DNA of 64,000 bases from Alentia gelatinosa (Eukaryota > Annelida > Polychaeta > Phyllodocida > Polynoidae). The translations under genes were made by a program, and so were the position numbers. Location: assembly GCA_950022655.1 (NCBI GenBank), contig OX465580.1:122371016-122435015 (forward strand), written 5' to 3'. Under the pieces are notes generated by a model that was not told the DNA's origin, did not search any database, and worked only from the letters and a program-made list of their open reading frames with translations. This document shows positions 1 through 11,697 of the stretch, piece by piece. Numbering within the stretch: position 1 is the first letter of the stretch; every line of letters starts with the position of its first letter.

Positions 1-1287
1 TATTTACGATAGAATATGATATTCTAGAGTGTATAAGAAAGAGAATACATCTTTAGGATGCGGGTATGGAAGATAGAACCCAATTCATGGTCACCCTATT
101 CACGACGATCGGCAATTTCGTTCTATCATCCATACCCACATCGGAAAGTATTCATGTCACAATAAGGGTAATTCCTTCAGATATTTAACAACCCCCTGAC
201 ACCTAGAATTAAACACAAGGGTTCGTACGAATCACTGGTCATTAAGAACAATGTGTACATCAGATAAGAACTAGAACACACACTAATGACCATCAAAACA
301 CCTCAGATGAGATGGGGAAAGTTATCATATGTCATTGGTTAGCTTATCAGGTTCCAGAAGAGGACTTATTATTATCTAACACAGCAATTGTAAGTAGTCC
401 TGTAACACTCATTTCCTTCATACTTCCATTCTCAAACACCAAGCTTATTTATCAGAAATGAAGGAACAGTAGAGACATTGAATGTCGTATATGAAATCCC
501 TCATAGGGAATTGTTTGCCTTGTGTGATGGACGCCACATTATCTGAGTGATAGATATCTTCAACGAGGAAGGGCGCTAAATAAGCAGACGACAATGGTGG
601 TGATGTCCCTCTACGACATCGACGAATCGGGACACGTGCCTCTCCGCTATCAATCATTATGGAGTATGGGACAAAAATATTATGGCATGTGCGTTCAGAA
701 CAAAGGCATATCTGCGTGACCTGCCCTAGAGGAAGTGACACGTGCTACTAGAGATGCACAACGTAAATTATGAGGTGTCAAAGTTGTTCTTGCACGTCTC
801 CTGAGGTGAGAAAGGAGGTGCATTGTCATGCAGTAGTTCTTTACTTGCTGACTTATGCAAACCCTGATATGTGGCGAGATATTCTACAGAATTAGTTTCT
901 TCGCCTTCCAAGACTGTAGTATCCCTCCAATTACTTCTTGCGTTTTTATATCATTTGAAAAATACTAGTTACGATATTCGCTTTAAAAGAATACTTTATC
1001 CACCATTTGTTAGGTAATTTTATTTAACATTCAATCTTCCAATGATACTATTGTGAGAGATACGCAGGGTTTACAAGAAAACGCAATTATGAGAATTCAT
1101 ATTGATAATCAAGATGCTTAATGAGAACCCAATAGTAAGTGGTTTTTATCGTGACCTTGCCATTAATTAAGATTTGGACACTATAACATTTTATTCCTTT
1201 AGTATCAATGTGACCAACTTATTATTTCATTGGCATCAATTTTGCCTATTCCCTAATCATTTATTCGATGTCTCCCTGATTTCTATC
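1..1287. other. AT-rich stretch, no gene seen
   Basis: No ORF with recognisable protein similarity, no RNA gene and no clear repeat was found. Short ORFs here look random. Confidence 0.5.
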
Positions 1288-1690
1288 AGGCTCGACGTCC
1301 ACGGAGCTCCCAAACGTGTACGATAGACCTTCCGATGCACCTCCCGCTGAAAAATAAAAATCGCCTCGGGTGGCAGCATGGAGTTGTCCCATTACACTAA
1401 GTCCATATAAGGAATAGAGTAGACCCAGTAGCCAATGACTGCATTCGCAGCAAACACCGACCTTGACCCTGACCTCCTTGCATGATATTTTCTAGCGCCT
1501 TGAGACGTAGACATCAGTCGAGAGTTGACCTCGAATCTAAGGGGCCACAACCACCCTCGGTGGTAAGCGAAAATCGGCGCAGTTGATCACGAGTCTACGA
1601 TTACTCTACGATGCACTCCGCTGGTCTACAATTCACTCCCGACAAAAAGGGAGCTTCTGACACGTTGAGATAGCATTCCGACAAGCTTCC
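1288..1690 (+). repeat. Degenerate MITE A copy, split by a 185-bp repeat
   Basis: The left part (about 1288-1375) has a decayed GTCCAC end followed by 'acgatagacc', 'gatgcacctcccg' and an A/T run. The right part (about 1560-1690) resumes with 'cagttgatcac' and 'tacgatgcactcc'. These pieces match the interior of the better-preserved family A copies at 4261 and 5040. A separate repeat (1376-1560) sits between the halves, so it probably inserted into, or recombined with, an old MITE copy. Confidence 0.4.
1376..1560 (+). repeat. 185-bp dispersed repeat, copy 1
   Basis: This segment starts at 'catggagttgtcccatta' and runs to 'ggggccacaaccaccctc'. It recurs in the same orientation at about 51669-51852 with roughly 90% identity by eye. 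No ORF is conserved between the copies. The flanks carry CCTCGGGTGG and CCACCCTCGG, which could be short inverted ends. The family is not recognised. Confidence 0.65.
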
Positions 1691-1965
1691 GACACAGAAT
1701 CAAATTTCCTGTTGGAACAAATGGGTTACTCGTAGTAGTTGGCCCCTGCCAAGTTTGATTGAGACCTCATGGGTTGTGCACTGCTGGTAGACTTTTCTGT
1801 GAATGAACGAGAGTATGGAAGATATGGGTCAATTTGGTGAAGCGTATGGCCTATTTGCCATGCCTCGTCCGCAGGGACAGTCCCTCACCAAGATTGTCTT
1901 TATAATTAAATGCAAGGCCTCGTAGAACCTCTCCTACAGGTATTATCGTAAAACTGGATGAGTTT

Positions 1966-2251
1966 CAATCTTGACCACCGTATTCCACGACTGGAGTTTG
2001 GCAAAGTGACTTCATGAGGCGAAGCCGAGTGAAGTTCGGAGCCAAAACTTCAGGAGTGGAATGCGGTGGCCAAGATTAAAACGAATCAGGTTTTGATTTT
2101 ATCCTACCCTATCTCCTCGATTTTGGAATATTACGTGATAATATTGCTGCATGCCACTATTGGCATATAAAACTCTGTATGCCAGTCAGCGTGGCATACA
2201 GAAACTCAATGTTAAGCCTATGGGATTTTATATTAGGGGTAGGGTAAATAC
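1966..2251 (-). repeat. MITE C copy 1 (reverse orientation), two-hairpin element
   Basis: One half is bounded by TTTTATCCTACCC (about 2097) and GGGGTAGGGTAAA (about 2237) as inverted ends. The other half (1966-2090) is a foldback hairpin whose arms read 'caatcttgaccaccg' and 'cggtggccaagattaaaa', with apex 'gaggcgaagccgag'. The whole unit is the reverse complement of 21442-21720. No coding potential. Confidence 0.7.
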
Positions 2252-2873
2252 TCTAACTGGACAGAGAACGTACTGTTGTCGGACACAATACTTAAAAGCC
2301 CTCATAGTAACAAGTGGGAAAACCTTCATTCAGCTCTGGAGTCATTTACCTGAAATGCGTCTACAATGTTTTCTAGCATATCAACGCCTCTCCTTCACAA
2401 CTCAAAATAGGTCTTACAGGTCAAAATAAATTAAGTAAACGAGACGTATTGTTACCCCTACCGCTATCACGACCACAGTGAAGTAAGTTGTACCCTAAAG
2501 GTCCTAAACGTCTGGTTCAATTTCACTGAATTATCATACTCCGATGTTGACCGGGGACCTGACCAGCACTTTATCATAGTCAGTTTTTGCATCTCGCGAT
2601 TGCTGGTTGCGGTCCTTTTTTTCTTTATTTCAACTTCAAAAACATTCAGAAAATTGCCTGTGTGATTTGCCTTAACAGCATTTCCTGCACAAATATCATA
2701 CATATATTGGGTATTTGGTCAATAGACAAACTATTGAACTATTACGATACCTGATCTAATAGATAATATATTCCTACAATGTATAATAGATAATATATAC
2801 CTACGAGAACTTTGGTGATGTTACATAACCTTTTTTTGGAGGGGGGCCAGAAGGAGAGGTGTCAAAGGCCGGA
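2252..2873. other. Unassigned stretch with a short tandem repeat
   Basis: No gene recognised. Around 2757-2805 an AT-rich unit of about 27 bp ('aatagataatatat' plus spacer) is tandemly repeated twice. Confidence 0.4.
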
Positions 2874-3186
2874 TAAGGCCCGTTTCCATTGGCTGACGAA
2901 GATTGCTTAGACGTTTTGAGTTACACAGAAAGTCTGTCGGTGGTGCCACTGACTGTGCGTCGGTATAGGAAAATCACTGAGGGTAGTAGATTTCACTCAG
3001 TGACCAAGCTTTCACTCAGTGGTGGGTGGTGCCACATTGCATAATATAAGCAGAAAAAGTCGTGGGGCATTTCACGATGTTGTTTGTTTCCATTGACCGA
3101 TATTGGGTCAGCAGTGCCAAAAGTCCGTCGGTGGTTCCTGACTGTAGATCGGTGACGGGAAATCGGCCAATGGAAACGGGCCTTTA
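2874..3186. repeat. MITE D, about 310-bp terminal-inverted-repeat element
   Basis: The ends are AAGGCCCGTTTCCATTGGC on the left and its near-perfect reverse complement GCCAATGGAAACGGGCCTT on the right, flanked by TA/TAA. Internal segments (CGGTGGTGCC and 'cactcagtg' repeats) are also partly palindromic. It has the size and structure of a non-autonomous DNA transposon and no transposase. Confidence 0.75.
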
Positions 3187-3503
3187 ACTGGACCGTGGTC
3201 ATGGAGCTAGACTGCTATTCCATTTCAGACGAACACCGGTTATATACCAGATTTAAGGCATTGATAGAGTAGGTGACCTATGGATTCAGACCTCAATTCG
3301 CATGAACTGGATAATATGCTTCGGGATTTTGTGCTCACATTACATTTCCTTTGCAAGCAGACTAAGAGATTTCTAAAGATATTCCATTGGTGTCGAAGTA
3401 GGTGATATAGTTCTACCACATCAGCAAATATCCCATAATCATTCACTTACCAATATATTCTATACCATTCACAAGCATTTGAGAATTCTTCGAATCTCAA
3501 CTC

Positions 3504-3505
<2 letters not shown>

Positions 3506-3565
<60 letters not shown>

Positions 3566-3650
3566 CATACATACATATACATTGCATACATATATATCTA
3601 TATATACATTGACTATAAATACACACATATATATACACACATACACCCTG
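3506..3650. repeat. (TA)n microsatellite with (CATA)n flank
   Basis: Uninterrupted TA dinucleotides run to about 3560, then imperfect CATA/TATA repeats continue to about 3650. The IYIYIY-type ORFs over it are artefacts of the repeat. Confidence 0.95.
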
Positions 3651-3891
3651 TACTATTATCGTTTGCTTACTGAGTTTGTATACGCAATGCCCACATGAGC
3701 CTTCCTTAGGTGGGCCCACTCTAATCCGAGGCCATCTCACATGGGCGCAATCCCATGCGGGAAAACTCTCTTTCGTATTCCATGTGACCCAGCGTCCATC
3801 AATGTGGACAATAGGCGCCCGGCACCGCATCATCTGATCCCCGGAAGCGGAAATTCCGTTTAAACAGGCGCATGCGTGAAGGCGACACAAG

Positions 3892-4053
3892 GGCATGGAG
3901 AATCCTGGGATTGCCAGATTTCTCCTGAATATATATGCAAACGAGGTGGCTGATCTGGCTACGGAAAACAAACTGATGAAGCAGCGTCCCCTGTGTAAAT
4001 TAACACGAAGATTGCCAGTCCGTCGTGGGTCGTCCTACAGGGGAAGTACATAG
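3892..4053 (+). pseudogene. Possible LINE RNase H-like remnant
   Basis: Translation of this 54-codon open segment gives a GMENPGI…NIYANEVADLATEN pattern. It resembles the 'GH-N-I-GNE-AD-LA' motif of retrotransposon RNase H domains. The frame is closed just upstream by TGA and downstream by TAG, so it would be a dead fragment. The match is short and weak; chance similarity is possible. Confidence 0.25.
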
Positions 4054-4260
4054 GTCTACTCCGAGAAGGAATTACATACGATGTACGTAGTGCTTTTTTA
4101 CCAAGGTGTTGGAGCACAGAATAGATATACATAATCTATAAAGTGAAACATCTTAGCCATATCAGTTTCTGTAATGTGGCTTTTCAACCTGGAGACAAAA
4201 ACCCCACCACGCCCTCTACAAAAATTGGTGGGTGGTCCTCCTTGAGAATTTATCTGTACT

Positions 4261-4546
4261 AAGGCCTGGCGTCCACCTACTACGATAGAATCGTAGACCT
4301 CCCGATATGGCACCAATACAAAATGTCAAAATCGGTGCCATATCGGGAAGGTGCAAAATCGTAGACATATGTCTAGACATGCCAATTCACCATGCATTGT
4401 TTGGGGTTTTTATCGGTGTCTAATCGCAGAAACGTGGTCAACTGCCCTGATATCAGGTAACCTTCCGACGCGATTTTGATTTTTTTATCGGGAGGTGCAT
4501 CGTAGGGCATATCGGTGCCATATCGTTGTAGGTGGACGCCGGGCCT
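4261..4546. repeat. MITE A copy 1 (286 bp, TIR element flanked by TA)
   Basis: The left end AAGGCCTGGCGTCCACCTAC mirrors the right end GTAGGTGGACGCCGGGCCT, and TA lies directly outside both ends. That is the pattern expected of a Tc1/mariner-type TA target duplication. The interior is also palindromic ('atatggcacc'/'ggtgccatatc'). Related copies lie at 5040, 47826, 31096 (partial), 22293 (partial) and 1288 (decayed). No coding capacity. Confidence 0.8.
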
Positions 4547-4793
4547 AACAATCGTTTCACTCTGTTTCCACCCGACGACTTATTTTTTGCTCAAAATGTA
4601 TAGAACACTAACAAGCCCGAAAATTTAACCTCCCTAAACTAAAATAGAAATCGGTACCAGGAATTTTAGGAATTGGACGAAAATGGAGGTAGTCACCGAC
4701 TGATCAAGTCAACTTTGATTTCGTCGGTTGCCTCACAAGTCGGTCGATGGTGCGGTAATGCATATCTTGTGAAGAAAAACTGTCGACCCTTTT

Positions 4794-4889
4794 CGTTTCC
4801 ACCTGCCGATTATTGCACAGAAGATATCACATAGTTGTTTCGGTGCTAAATGTCATAATCGGTGGTCATAATCGGCAGGTGAAAACGCC
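4794..4889. repeat. Short hairpin element related to MITE D
   Basis: The arms CGTTTCCACCTGCCGATTAT and ATAATCGGCAGGTGAAAACG face each other across about 55 bp. Fragments with the same GTTTCCA / CGGTGGTGC vocabulary lie just upstream (about 4560-4760), suggesting nested decayed copies. Confidence 0.6.
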
Positions 4890-5039
4890 ACATTAGATGG
4901 ACAAATTTTACAGTTTTTTCAAGCTGTGCACGGTGAAAGAGATTCATTAGAGAGTCAGGAAATGCTCCTTTGGTTAAGCCATTTCCTTCTGGCTACTGTT
5001 TTTCTCTGATATATTTTTCGGGGATGAGTGAGAGCGTAA

Positions 5040-5312
5040 CGCCCGGCATCCACCTACTACGAGTGAAATTTAGACCTACCGATATGGCACCGATACAAAA
5101 AGCAAATATCGGATATATATCGGGAAGGTTCCGAATCGTAGACATATGTCTAGATATGCCAATCCACCGTTTATTGTATGGGGTTTTTATCGGTGTCTAA
5201 TCGTAGAAACGTGGTCAACTGCCTCGATATTAAGGGACCTTCCGACGCGATTTAGATTTTTTATCGGGAGGTGCATATCGGACCCATATCGTTGTAGGTG
5301 GACCCCGGACCT
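5040..5312. repeat. MITE A copy 2 (about 273 bp)
   Basis: The ends CGCCCGGCATCCACCTACTA and TTGTAGGTGGACCCCGGACC flank the same interior as the copy at 4261, including 'atatggcaccgata' and 'cgtggtcaactgcc'. Flanking TAA/TTA is consistent with a TA target duplication. Orientation is the same as copy 1, and about 490 bp separates them. Confidence 0.8.
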
Positions 5313-6415
5313 TAGGAATGTTCCATTAGTCCATTGTGTCGAACTCAGAATATCTGACGACAAAGACAAGGACAACGATAGGAGAGATCGTGGGAGGACA
5401 ATTGCAAGGATAGGAGAGTGATCACGTTGAATAGTTGTCGTCCATATTTCATTGTCCTTCTTCTAACCTAAATCATTCAGAAGGACAGTTTTTAATTGAT
5501 GTCTCTGTCCCAGGCAATGCTAGAGCTGCCGACTTAAACCTAGTGGTAATCAGAGAATCCAGAGTTCAAACCCAAGACACGCCCAGTTTTGTTGTATTTT
5601 ATTCCATTGATGAAATGCGTATTGCTATTATTCAATGGCTATAGTAAATGTATTATTTACATATAAATGCTTCTAGGCTCTGATTGAGTTATAGTAAGAT
5701 AATAATTATTATAGACATGATGACAATAATAATAGAATAAGATGAAACAGTTTGGGCGTTGAAAAGTTTATTAAGTTATACGGCATAAACAATAGCCGAT
5801 AACTAGAAGGGGAAAAAAATTCACGAATAGAACTGGCGCCAGTGACGCCTGTACCTGTGAGGTGTGGGAACTTTAGTTTCCCGTTTGACGCTTGGTGGCG
5901 CCTGTGAGCCTTTATATGTGAAAATAATGGGTATATTCCTAACATAATTATTAGGAACTCTGGAGTACATCTGTTATTAAAGCGTGGTTATTAATCATAT
6001 TATGGTAGGTTAGGCTACCACAATTACCAGCTTTGGAAAGGACACCTATGACATCTTTTCATATGTTCTTCCAAAAGGACAGTTTTCAGGGTTCAAGTCA
6101 GGAGAATAACAGTTTTATCAAACAACCTATGACATTTCAAGCGTCCGTCCATCTCTCTATCCTTGGAAAGGACAAATCCATATTTGACATATTTCACGTG
6201 GGCCGTCCTTTGACAGTCCCAGGACTATGATATGATAATCCTGAGAGAATCCTGAGAGATATTAAACGGCCCCCTGGAGTGATTGACATTGAGGAAGGGG
6301 TTAAGAGAGGGCGGCAAATTGAGATTTATTGAACTATTGTTATGAGGATTTGTCCGGGGCATTCGAGGGAAAAGTCCAAGTGGTGAAAAAAAGCGAAATT
6401 TTTCTTTTTTTTAAG
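5313..6415. other. Unassigned stretch, possible SINE-like piece near 5500-5600
   Basis: No gene recognised. Around 5545-5575 the sequence 'agtggtaatc…gagttcaaaccc' loosely resembles the A- and B-box spacing of a tRNA-derived SINE head. It is too short and divergent to call as a feature. Confidence 0.25.
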
Positions 6416-6474
6416 AGCAGTTTATTTCCTTTCACATGTATGGGTTACAATCACATGAAAGGAAATAAACTGCT
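6416..6474. repeat. Perfect 19-bp-stem hairpin with 21-nt loop
   Basis: Left arm AGCAGTTTATTTCCTTTCA (6416-6434) is exactly complementary to 6456-6474. The stem can be extended about 3 bp at its base with G-U/A-U pairs. Stem and loop sizes fit either a tiny foldback element or a microRNA-like precursor; sequence alone cannot choose. Confidence 0.7.
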
Positions 6475-7457
6475 TTTTTTTAAGGTTGGTGGATGGAATG
6501 TTTTAGGCTGAAGATTTTCCGTTCGGAAGTGTTAGGAGAGTGTAACCAGGTGACCTCGGGGTTGCTATCAAGGGAGACTGTGGTCGGAGAGTTCACCCAT
6601 TCTGCCGCGCATTGCTGCCAACACGTTGGTCACAATGCAGAAATAAGCCAAAGCCCACACTCCCTCAAGCAAGAAAGGTCAGCGGCATAACATTTATAAA
6701 GATAACCCGATCAATCAAACACAAAATCCTCGCAGTGACTACATTTTGTTATTGACAGATTTGGTTATACTCATGGGGCTTACTATGCGAAGGCCGATGT
6801 CCTTTGCAAAGATAGATTTCCATTTGAGATAACGAATATTGTTTTATTAAGGATCCACAACGTTTCGTCTTATCTGCATAACAAAAATTGCCTTGGAGGC
6901 CCCCAACCCAAGGACGTTAACAATTTTCGCTGCTGTGAGATGATGTTATCGATAATCGATTGGCTGAACCTAAGACATGAATACAATGATCTGCGGTTGG
7001 AGCATCTTTGCAGAGGCATGAGCATTTTCATCAAGTTCACTAATATCGACTTTTCGTATGTTTCTGTTTAATAGTAGGAGAGAAATATTCCCACTAACCC
7101 AGTGATGGGTTGATTCTGTATTTCAATAATAACAAGGTAGTCAATTGTTTTTAGATTACCGACATATTTCGGGCCATTTGGCCCTTTGTTAGGGTGTGAA
7201 AGTAAAAAATGATGATGGATTTTCATCAAGGCATCGAGGCTCCAAGGCTAGGCCCAATTTTCATCACATTTATAAATCACACCATCACACAGTGAATACA
7301 TAGTTCTAAAACCATATGAATATAGAATACAGTACGAATTGTGAATGGTTTGATCATGAATCCCATGTTATATTTGTCTTTCTTACTCTATATTCTGCTA
7401 TTGTCCTGAGCACCCATTGGCCTCTAAATTCTATGCTGTCTATATAGGTAGTGTCCT
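6475..7457. other. Unassigned stretch
   Basis: No gene, RNA or repeat could be supported here. ORFs are all under 70 codons and unlike known proteins. Confidence 0.4.
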
Positions 7458-8422
7458 TTGTGCCTGCTAGAGTAATTTGGTTTTAAACGGCTTAGCCAGT
7501 GTTATCGATAATGCTGACCACATGCACCTGCCCACTGGGCTCAATTAATGATATCTACACGACCTCTTAAGCAATCGGATTCTGGAATTCCTTTATAAAA
7601 GTAAATGCCTCTAGTAAGGACAGTACCATTTGTTAAATACATAGTCTAGAAATGATAAGGGCCTCACTGAGATACCATTATTCTGTTCTATATTCACATT
7701 CTTCATTTGAACGGGTGTAAAGGATTCGTCTAGTGTAGGCCTATTTATTCATGGACTTGTCCTCCTACAGAATGAATTAAAAACAAGTATTTTTCAACGA
7801 ACGAAGACTATAGAAAATAATCGACGGTTTTGTGGACAGTCGGCCGTAAATTACAAACCTTGACGCGTAGTAATACATGAATGTCAGTGAAGCTATCATG
7901 AGATCAAGCTTCCGTAGTTTACAGAGCTGCCTGTCCACAAGACCATCGTTTATTTATTCATTACCCGTAATCTAGAATAAGTTGAACACAGAGATTGTGG
8001 TATTACAAGGTATATATCATTGGGAATTCCCCCCGTAATCAATAGGTTTGAGACCGTAATCGATGGGTTTCAAATCCGTAATCATCGGTCATGGTTTCTA
8101 ACATAGAAACAATAGGTAGTTATTTACTGTGGCCCCATACATTTTCAATCGGAGCTTTGTTATCCATTGATGATATAGAGTAAAAAATATTCCTTTGTTG
8201 TAATATCGGATACTACTGCTAATCATGCATGTATTAATTGACATCACATGCGTGAGGTGAAACTAAAGGCCCAGTGACAATCGGGGGTATACACATTATC
8301 AAAAGAGTGGTAATAATGATAAACGAACATAAAACCTTCTCAGGATGTAGATATGACATCAAATCTAAGTTTATCTGGCAAATGTAATTGAGGTGAATTG
8401 TAAATTTGCTGTAATTCTACAG
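7458..8422 (+). repeat. 965-bp direct repeat, copy 1
   Basis: This block recurs at 8508-9472 with identical length. I counted four substitutions (7712, 8161, 8267, 8324), about 99.6% identity. It includes an internal foldback (7814-7839 against 7931-7955) and three CCGTAATC-phased repeats near 8034-8085. No TIRs, LTR signals or ORF were seen. The 85-bp spacer (8423-8507) matches neither flank, so this is a recent local duplication or two insertions of one unit. Confidence 0.95.
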
Positions 8423-8507
8423 AGACAGAGGTGATACTCATCCGCCCTCTATCGGCTATGCCAGAAACATCACCTACACCTAGCGTCTCTTTTAGGAAAT
8501 AACCCCG

Positions 8508-9472
8508 TTGTGCCTGCTAGAGTAATTTGGTTTTAAACGGCTTAGCCAGTGTTATCGATAATGCTGACCACATGCACCTGCCCACTGGGCTCAATTAATG
8601 ATATCTACACGACCTCTTAAGCAATCGGATTCTGGAATTCCTTTATAAAAGTAAATGCCTCTAGTAAGGACAGTACCATTTGTTAAATACATAGTCTAGA
8701 AATGATAAGGGCCTCACTGAGATACCATTATTCTGTTCTATATTCACATTCTTCATTTGAATGGGTGTAAAGGATTCGTCTAGTGTAGGCCTATTTATTC
8801 ATGGACTTGTCCTCCTACAGAATGAATTAAAAACAAGTATTTTTCAACGAACGAAGACTATAGAAAATAATCGACGGTTTTGTGGACAGTCGGCCGTAAA
8901 TTACAAACCTTGACGCGTAGTAATACATGAATGTCAGTGAAGCTATCATGAGATCAAGCTTCCGTAGTTTACAGAGCTGCCTGTCCACAAGACCATCGTT
9001 TATTTATTCATTACCCGTAATCTAGAATAAGTTGAACACAGAGATTGTGGTATTACAAGGTATATATCATTGGGAATTCCCCCCGTAATCAATAGGTTTG
9101 AGACCGTAATCGATGGGTTTCAAATCCGTAATCATCGGTCATGGTTTCTAACATAGAAACAATAGGTAGTTATTTACTGTGGCCCCATACATTTTCAATC
9201 GGAGCTTTGTAATCCATTGATGATATAGAGTAAAAAATATTCCTTTGTTGTAATATCGGATACTACTGCTAATCATGCATGTATTAATTGACATCACATG
9301 CGTGAGGTGAAACTAATGGCCCAGTGACAATCGGGGGTATACACATTATCAAAAGAGTGGTAATAATGATAAATGAACATAAAACCTTCTCAGGATGTAG
9401 ATATGACATCAAATCTAAGTTTATCTGGCAAATGTAATTGAGGTGAATTGTAAATTTGCTGTAATTCTACAG
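8508..9472 (+). repeat. 965-bp direct repeat, copy 2
   Basis: This is the second copy of 7458-8422 at an offset of exactly 1050 bp, with no indels seen. It starts at 'ttgtgcctgctag' and ends at 'gtaattctacag'. The near identity argues for a very recent duplication or for gene conversion. Confidence 0.95.
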
Positions 9473-10223
9473 TTATTAACCCCATGGTAAGCAAAATGAA
9501 AAAAGAATCTTTGGCAGAAAAAGAATTGAGGGCTCCGGTCATCACCTCAAGCACCCACCTGCGCCCATCACCTATGATGTCCCCTATGCCCCCTCCCAAG
9601 GTCCAAGTATGCTGTGTCGAAGTATGCGCGGCACACCAAGGCTCTGGCTCCTGTGGTCCAGGCACTCTACATGGCCACCCAGGTACTGGCTGCCAGACAA
9701 CACCGAGTCCACCCCAAAGCAACATGACTTCTCAGGATATACACGGTTCGCGACTCGCCCATCCTCTTGTGGGTAAAGGGAGTGTTCCACTGGCCCGACG
9801 GTGGCCGATTCTGTAGCCAGACAATCGCCGATCATTATCGGATGCCCTAGAATTTCTCAAATCTTTGAAAATGGTCATTTATTAAACTATTATCAGATAT
9901 AAATATACTACAATACGTGAGCTTTCTCTACAGGGCCCAGAAACATTGATCGGGTGAGAAATCGGCCTGGTGGAGCCCACCCTTAATGCAGGTAAGCAAA
10001 TTGTCCTCTACGCATATCTTTCATGGTATCCGACTTTATTATCCACCGAATACAAAGTGCCCATAGAAAACACATAGGGAGTTTGTATGGACATACCCGG
10101 CGCATACAAATATACTGTATGCTCCGGTTGGCGCATACGGAAAAATAGTGCGTATGAAAAAATAGTGCATAACTAAAACGAACTGATATTGACATGCCAC
10201 TTGTCCAGAAAAGGTGGATAATA
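9473..10223. other. Unassigned stretch with a GC-richer core
   Basis: Around 9520-9800 composition rises and there are open frames of about 80-110 codons on both strands. None resembles a known protein and several lack an ATG start. A decayed gene or transposon piece is possible. Confidence 0.3.
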
Positions 10224-10373
10224 AATACAATATAGACTGGTTTCAGATGAAAGCGGCCGTATGCTCCTCGTAGTTGACTCTGTGCAATATCCTCGCATAC
10301 GCTCGGATATTACTACGCGTCAACTACTCAGAGCATACGGCCGCTTGTATCTGAAACCAGTCAATATTGTGTA
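10224..10373. repeat. Foldback element, about 150 bp
   Basis: The arms pair through most of their length: 'gactggtttcaga' with 'ctgaaaccagtc', GCGGCCGTATGCTC with GAGCATACGGCCGC, and GTAGTTGAC with GTCAACTAC near the apex. The layout is that of a short foldback MITE. Confidence 0.8.
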
Positions 10374-10659
10374 TGTATTCCCAGAAATCTACCGTGAAGA
10401 TATCAGGGCAGGTGCTTACAAGCTGAACCACCAGGCCGTGCCAGAACTCACCTTCACTGCGACTCCGTCACAGGGGGCGGTTGTGCCTTTACAGGTGTCG
10501 CCCCTCCATGTTTCTCAGTACTTGGCCCCAGGTATAGCCTTCTGACAGCTATAACACTCGACTAATGGTCCCATGCCTCCATGACTTACTTACAACCATG
10601 GTACGTCCAAGATTACTTCTCCAACGTAACTGTTCCGACGGCAAGGATCACTGTTCCGC

Positions 10660-10738
10660 GGCTCTCTCTCTCTGTCTCTCTGTCTCTCTGTCTCTCTGCC
10701 TCTCTGCCTCTCTGTCTCTCTGGCTCTCTCTCTCTTTG
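10660..10738. repeat. (TCTG/TCTC)n low-complexity tract
   Basis: An imperfect pyrimidine-rich tandem repeat of TCTCTCTG-type units. The S/L-rich ORFs across it are artefacts. Confidence 0.9.
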
Positions 10739-11693
10739 CGGTTGCGGGATGAGATTTTTACTTCATCCAGTGCTTTAACTTCAACATGGCTCCCAACCCT
10801 CCTAGCCGGGTGCTCACCAACTTGCATATTGTCGGGTCTCCCCCTACGTCCCAGCCTATAATTTCTAGCTATAGGTTCGGTCCCTCACCGAACTTTTTAC
10901 CAGCATAGGCTTTCACAATGCACTGATGGGGTGCAGTGCATCATGCATCACATCGTGATGGGGGACCCCTCGGAGGGGGGGGGGGGTGTCCCCTCTACAC
11001 AATCAGCCAGGCACAATTCTGAGTCTTCTTGACCAGGGGGTACGTCGCTCCCCTACCGGGTCAGACTCCTTAACATTTGTCTTAATTATTACTATCTGCA
11101 GCATTCCTCTTACGGTTTTCAAATCATTAAAATTTACTCTATGAATGAATTTTCATATTCCAGTTCGGCCCCGAGTTATAATTATAACAATGATGACATA
11201 CCATATTACGTGACCAAACAATAGAGTTATGTGTTTAGCCGACAGTCATTCTGCGACAGCCCTCCCTTCTGCAATCTCTTTCTGTATTGGATGACTGACA
11301 CTAGCACAGACCTCACGCAAATTGCTCAACCGCAGGCGCCTGTAATGTTGGCCATTACGAGGGAATGTATGCTTTTAGTTTTTTTTCCTAATTAAATGAA
11401 TGTCACATTGATGGGTATAAGAGCAGTACGGGATATATCTTAGACTTGTCATGACTCAAATGATGATATATTGGTCCGATGTTAATCGGCGAAAGTATAT
11501 ATATATATATGGGAGAAATAAAACCCCAAGGGGGTAGGATTTATTTTGACTATAAAGGGACAATACAGCTCCACTTCTGGACACTAGAAGGACCACCGAA
11601 GGACCAACTCCCAGGATCACCACGAGAGGGGGCGACTCACGATCACGATCATTTATTGTATTATTGTATCTATATATTTATCAAGCTCGTATC

Positions 11694-11697
<4 letters not shown>
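10739..11697. other. Unassigned stretch
   Basis: Contains a poly-G run near 10975-10987 and an imperfect palindrome around 10930-10970 ('gtgcatcatgcatcac'). No gene recognised. Confidence 0.35.

Noticed and set aside
3479..3971. IYIYIY-type ORFs over TA tracts (also at 11.7, 16.2 and 27.9 kb)
   Set aside because: They are translations of microsatellites with no conserved sequence outside the repeat.
7458..9472. LTR retrotransposon with 965-bp LTRs
   Set aside because: Only 85 bp separate the repeats; no primer-binding site, coding region or TG…CA ends are present.
9484..9835. Overlapping ORFs near 9.5-9.8 kb as a transposase remnant
   Set aside because: No DDE, zinc-finger or helix-turn-helix motif could be identified in any frame.
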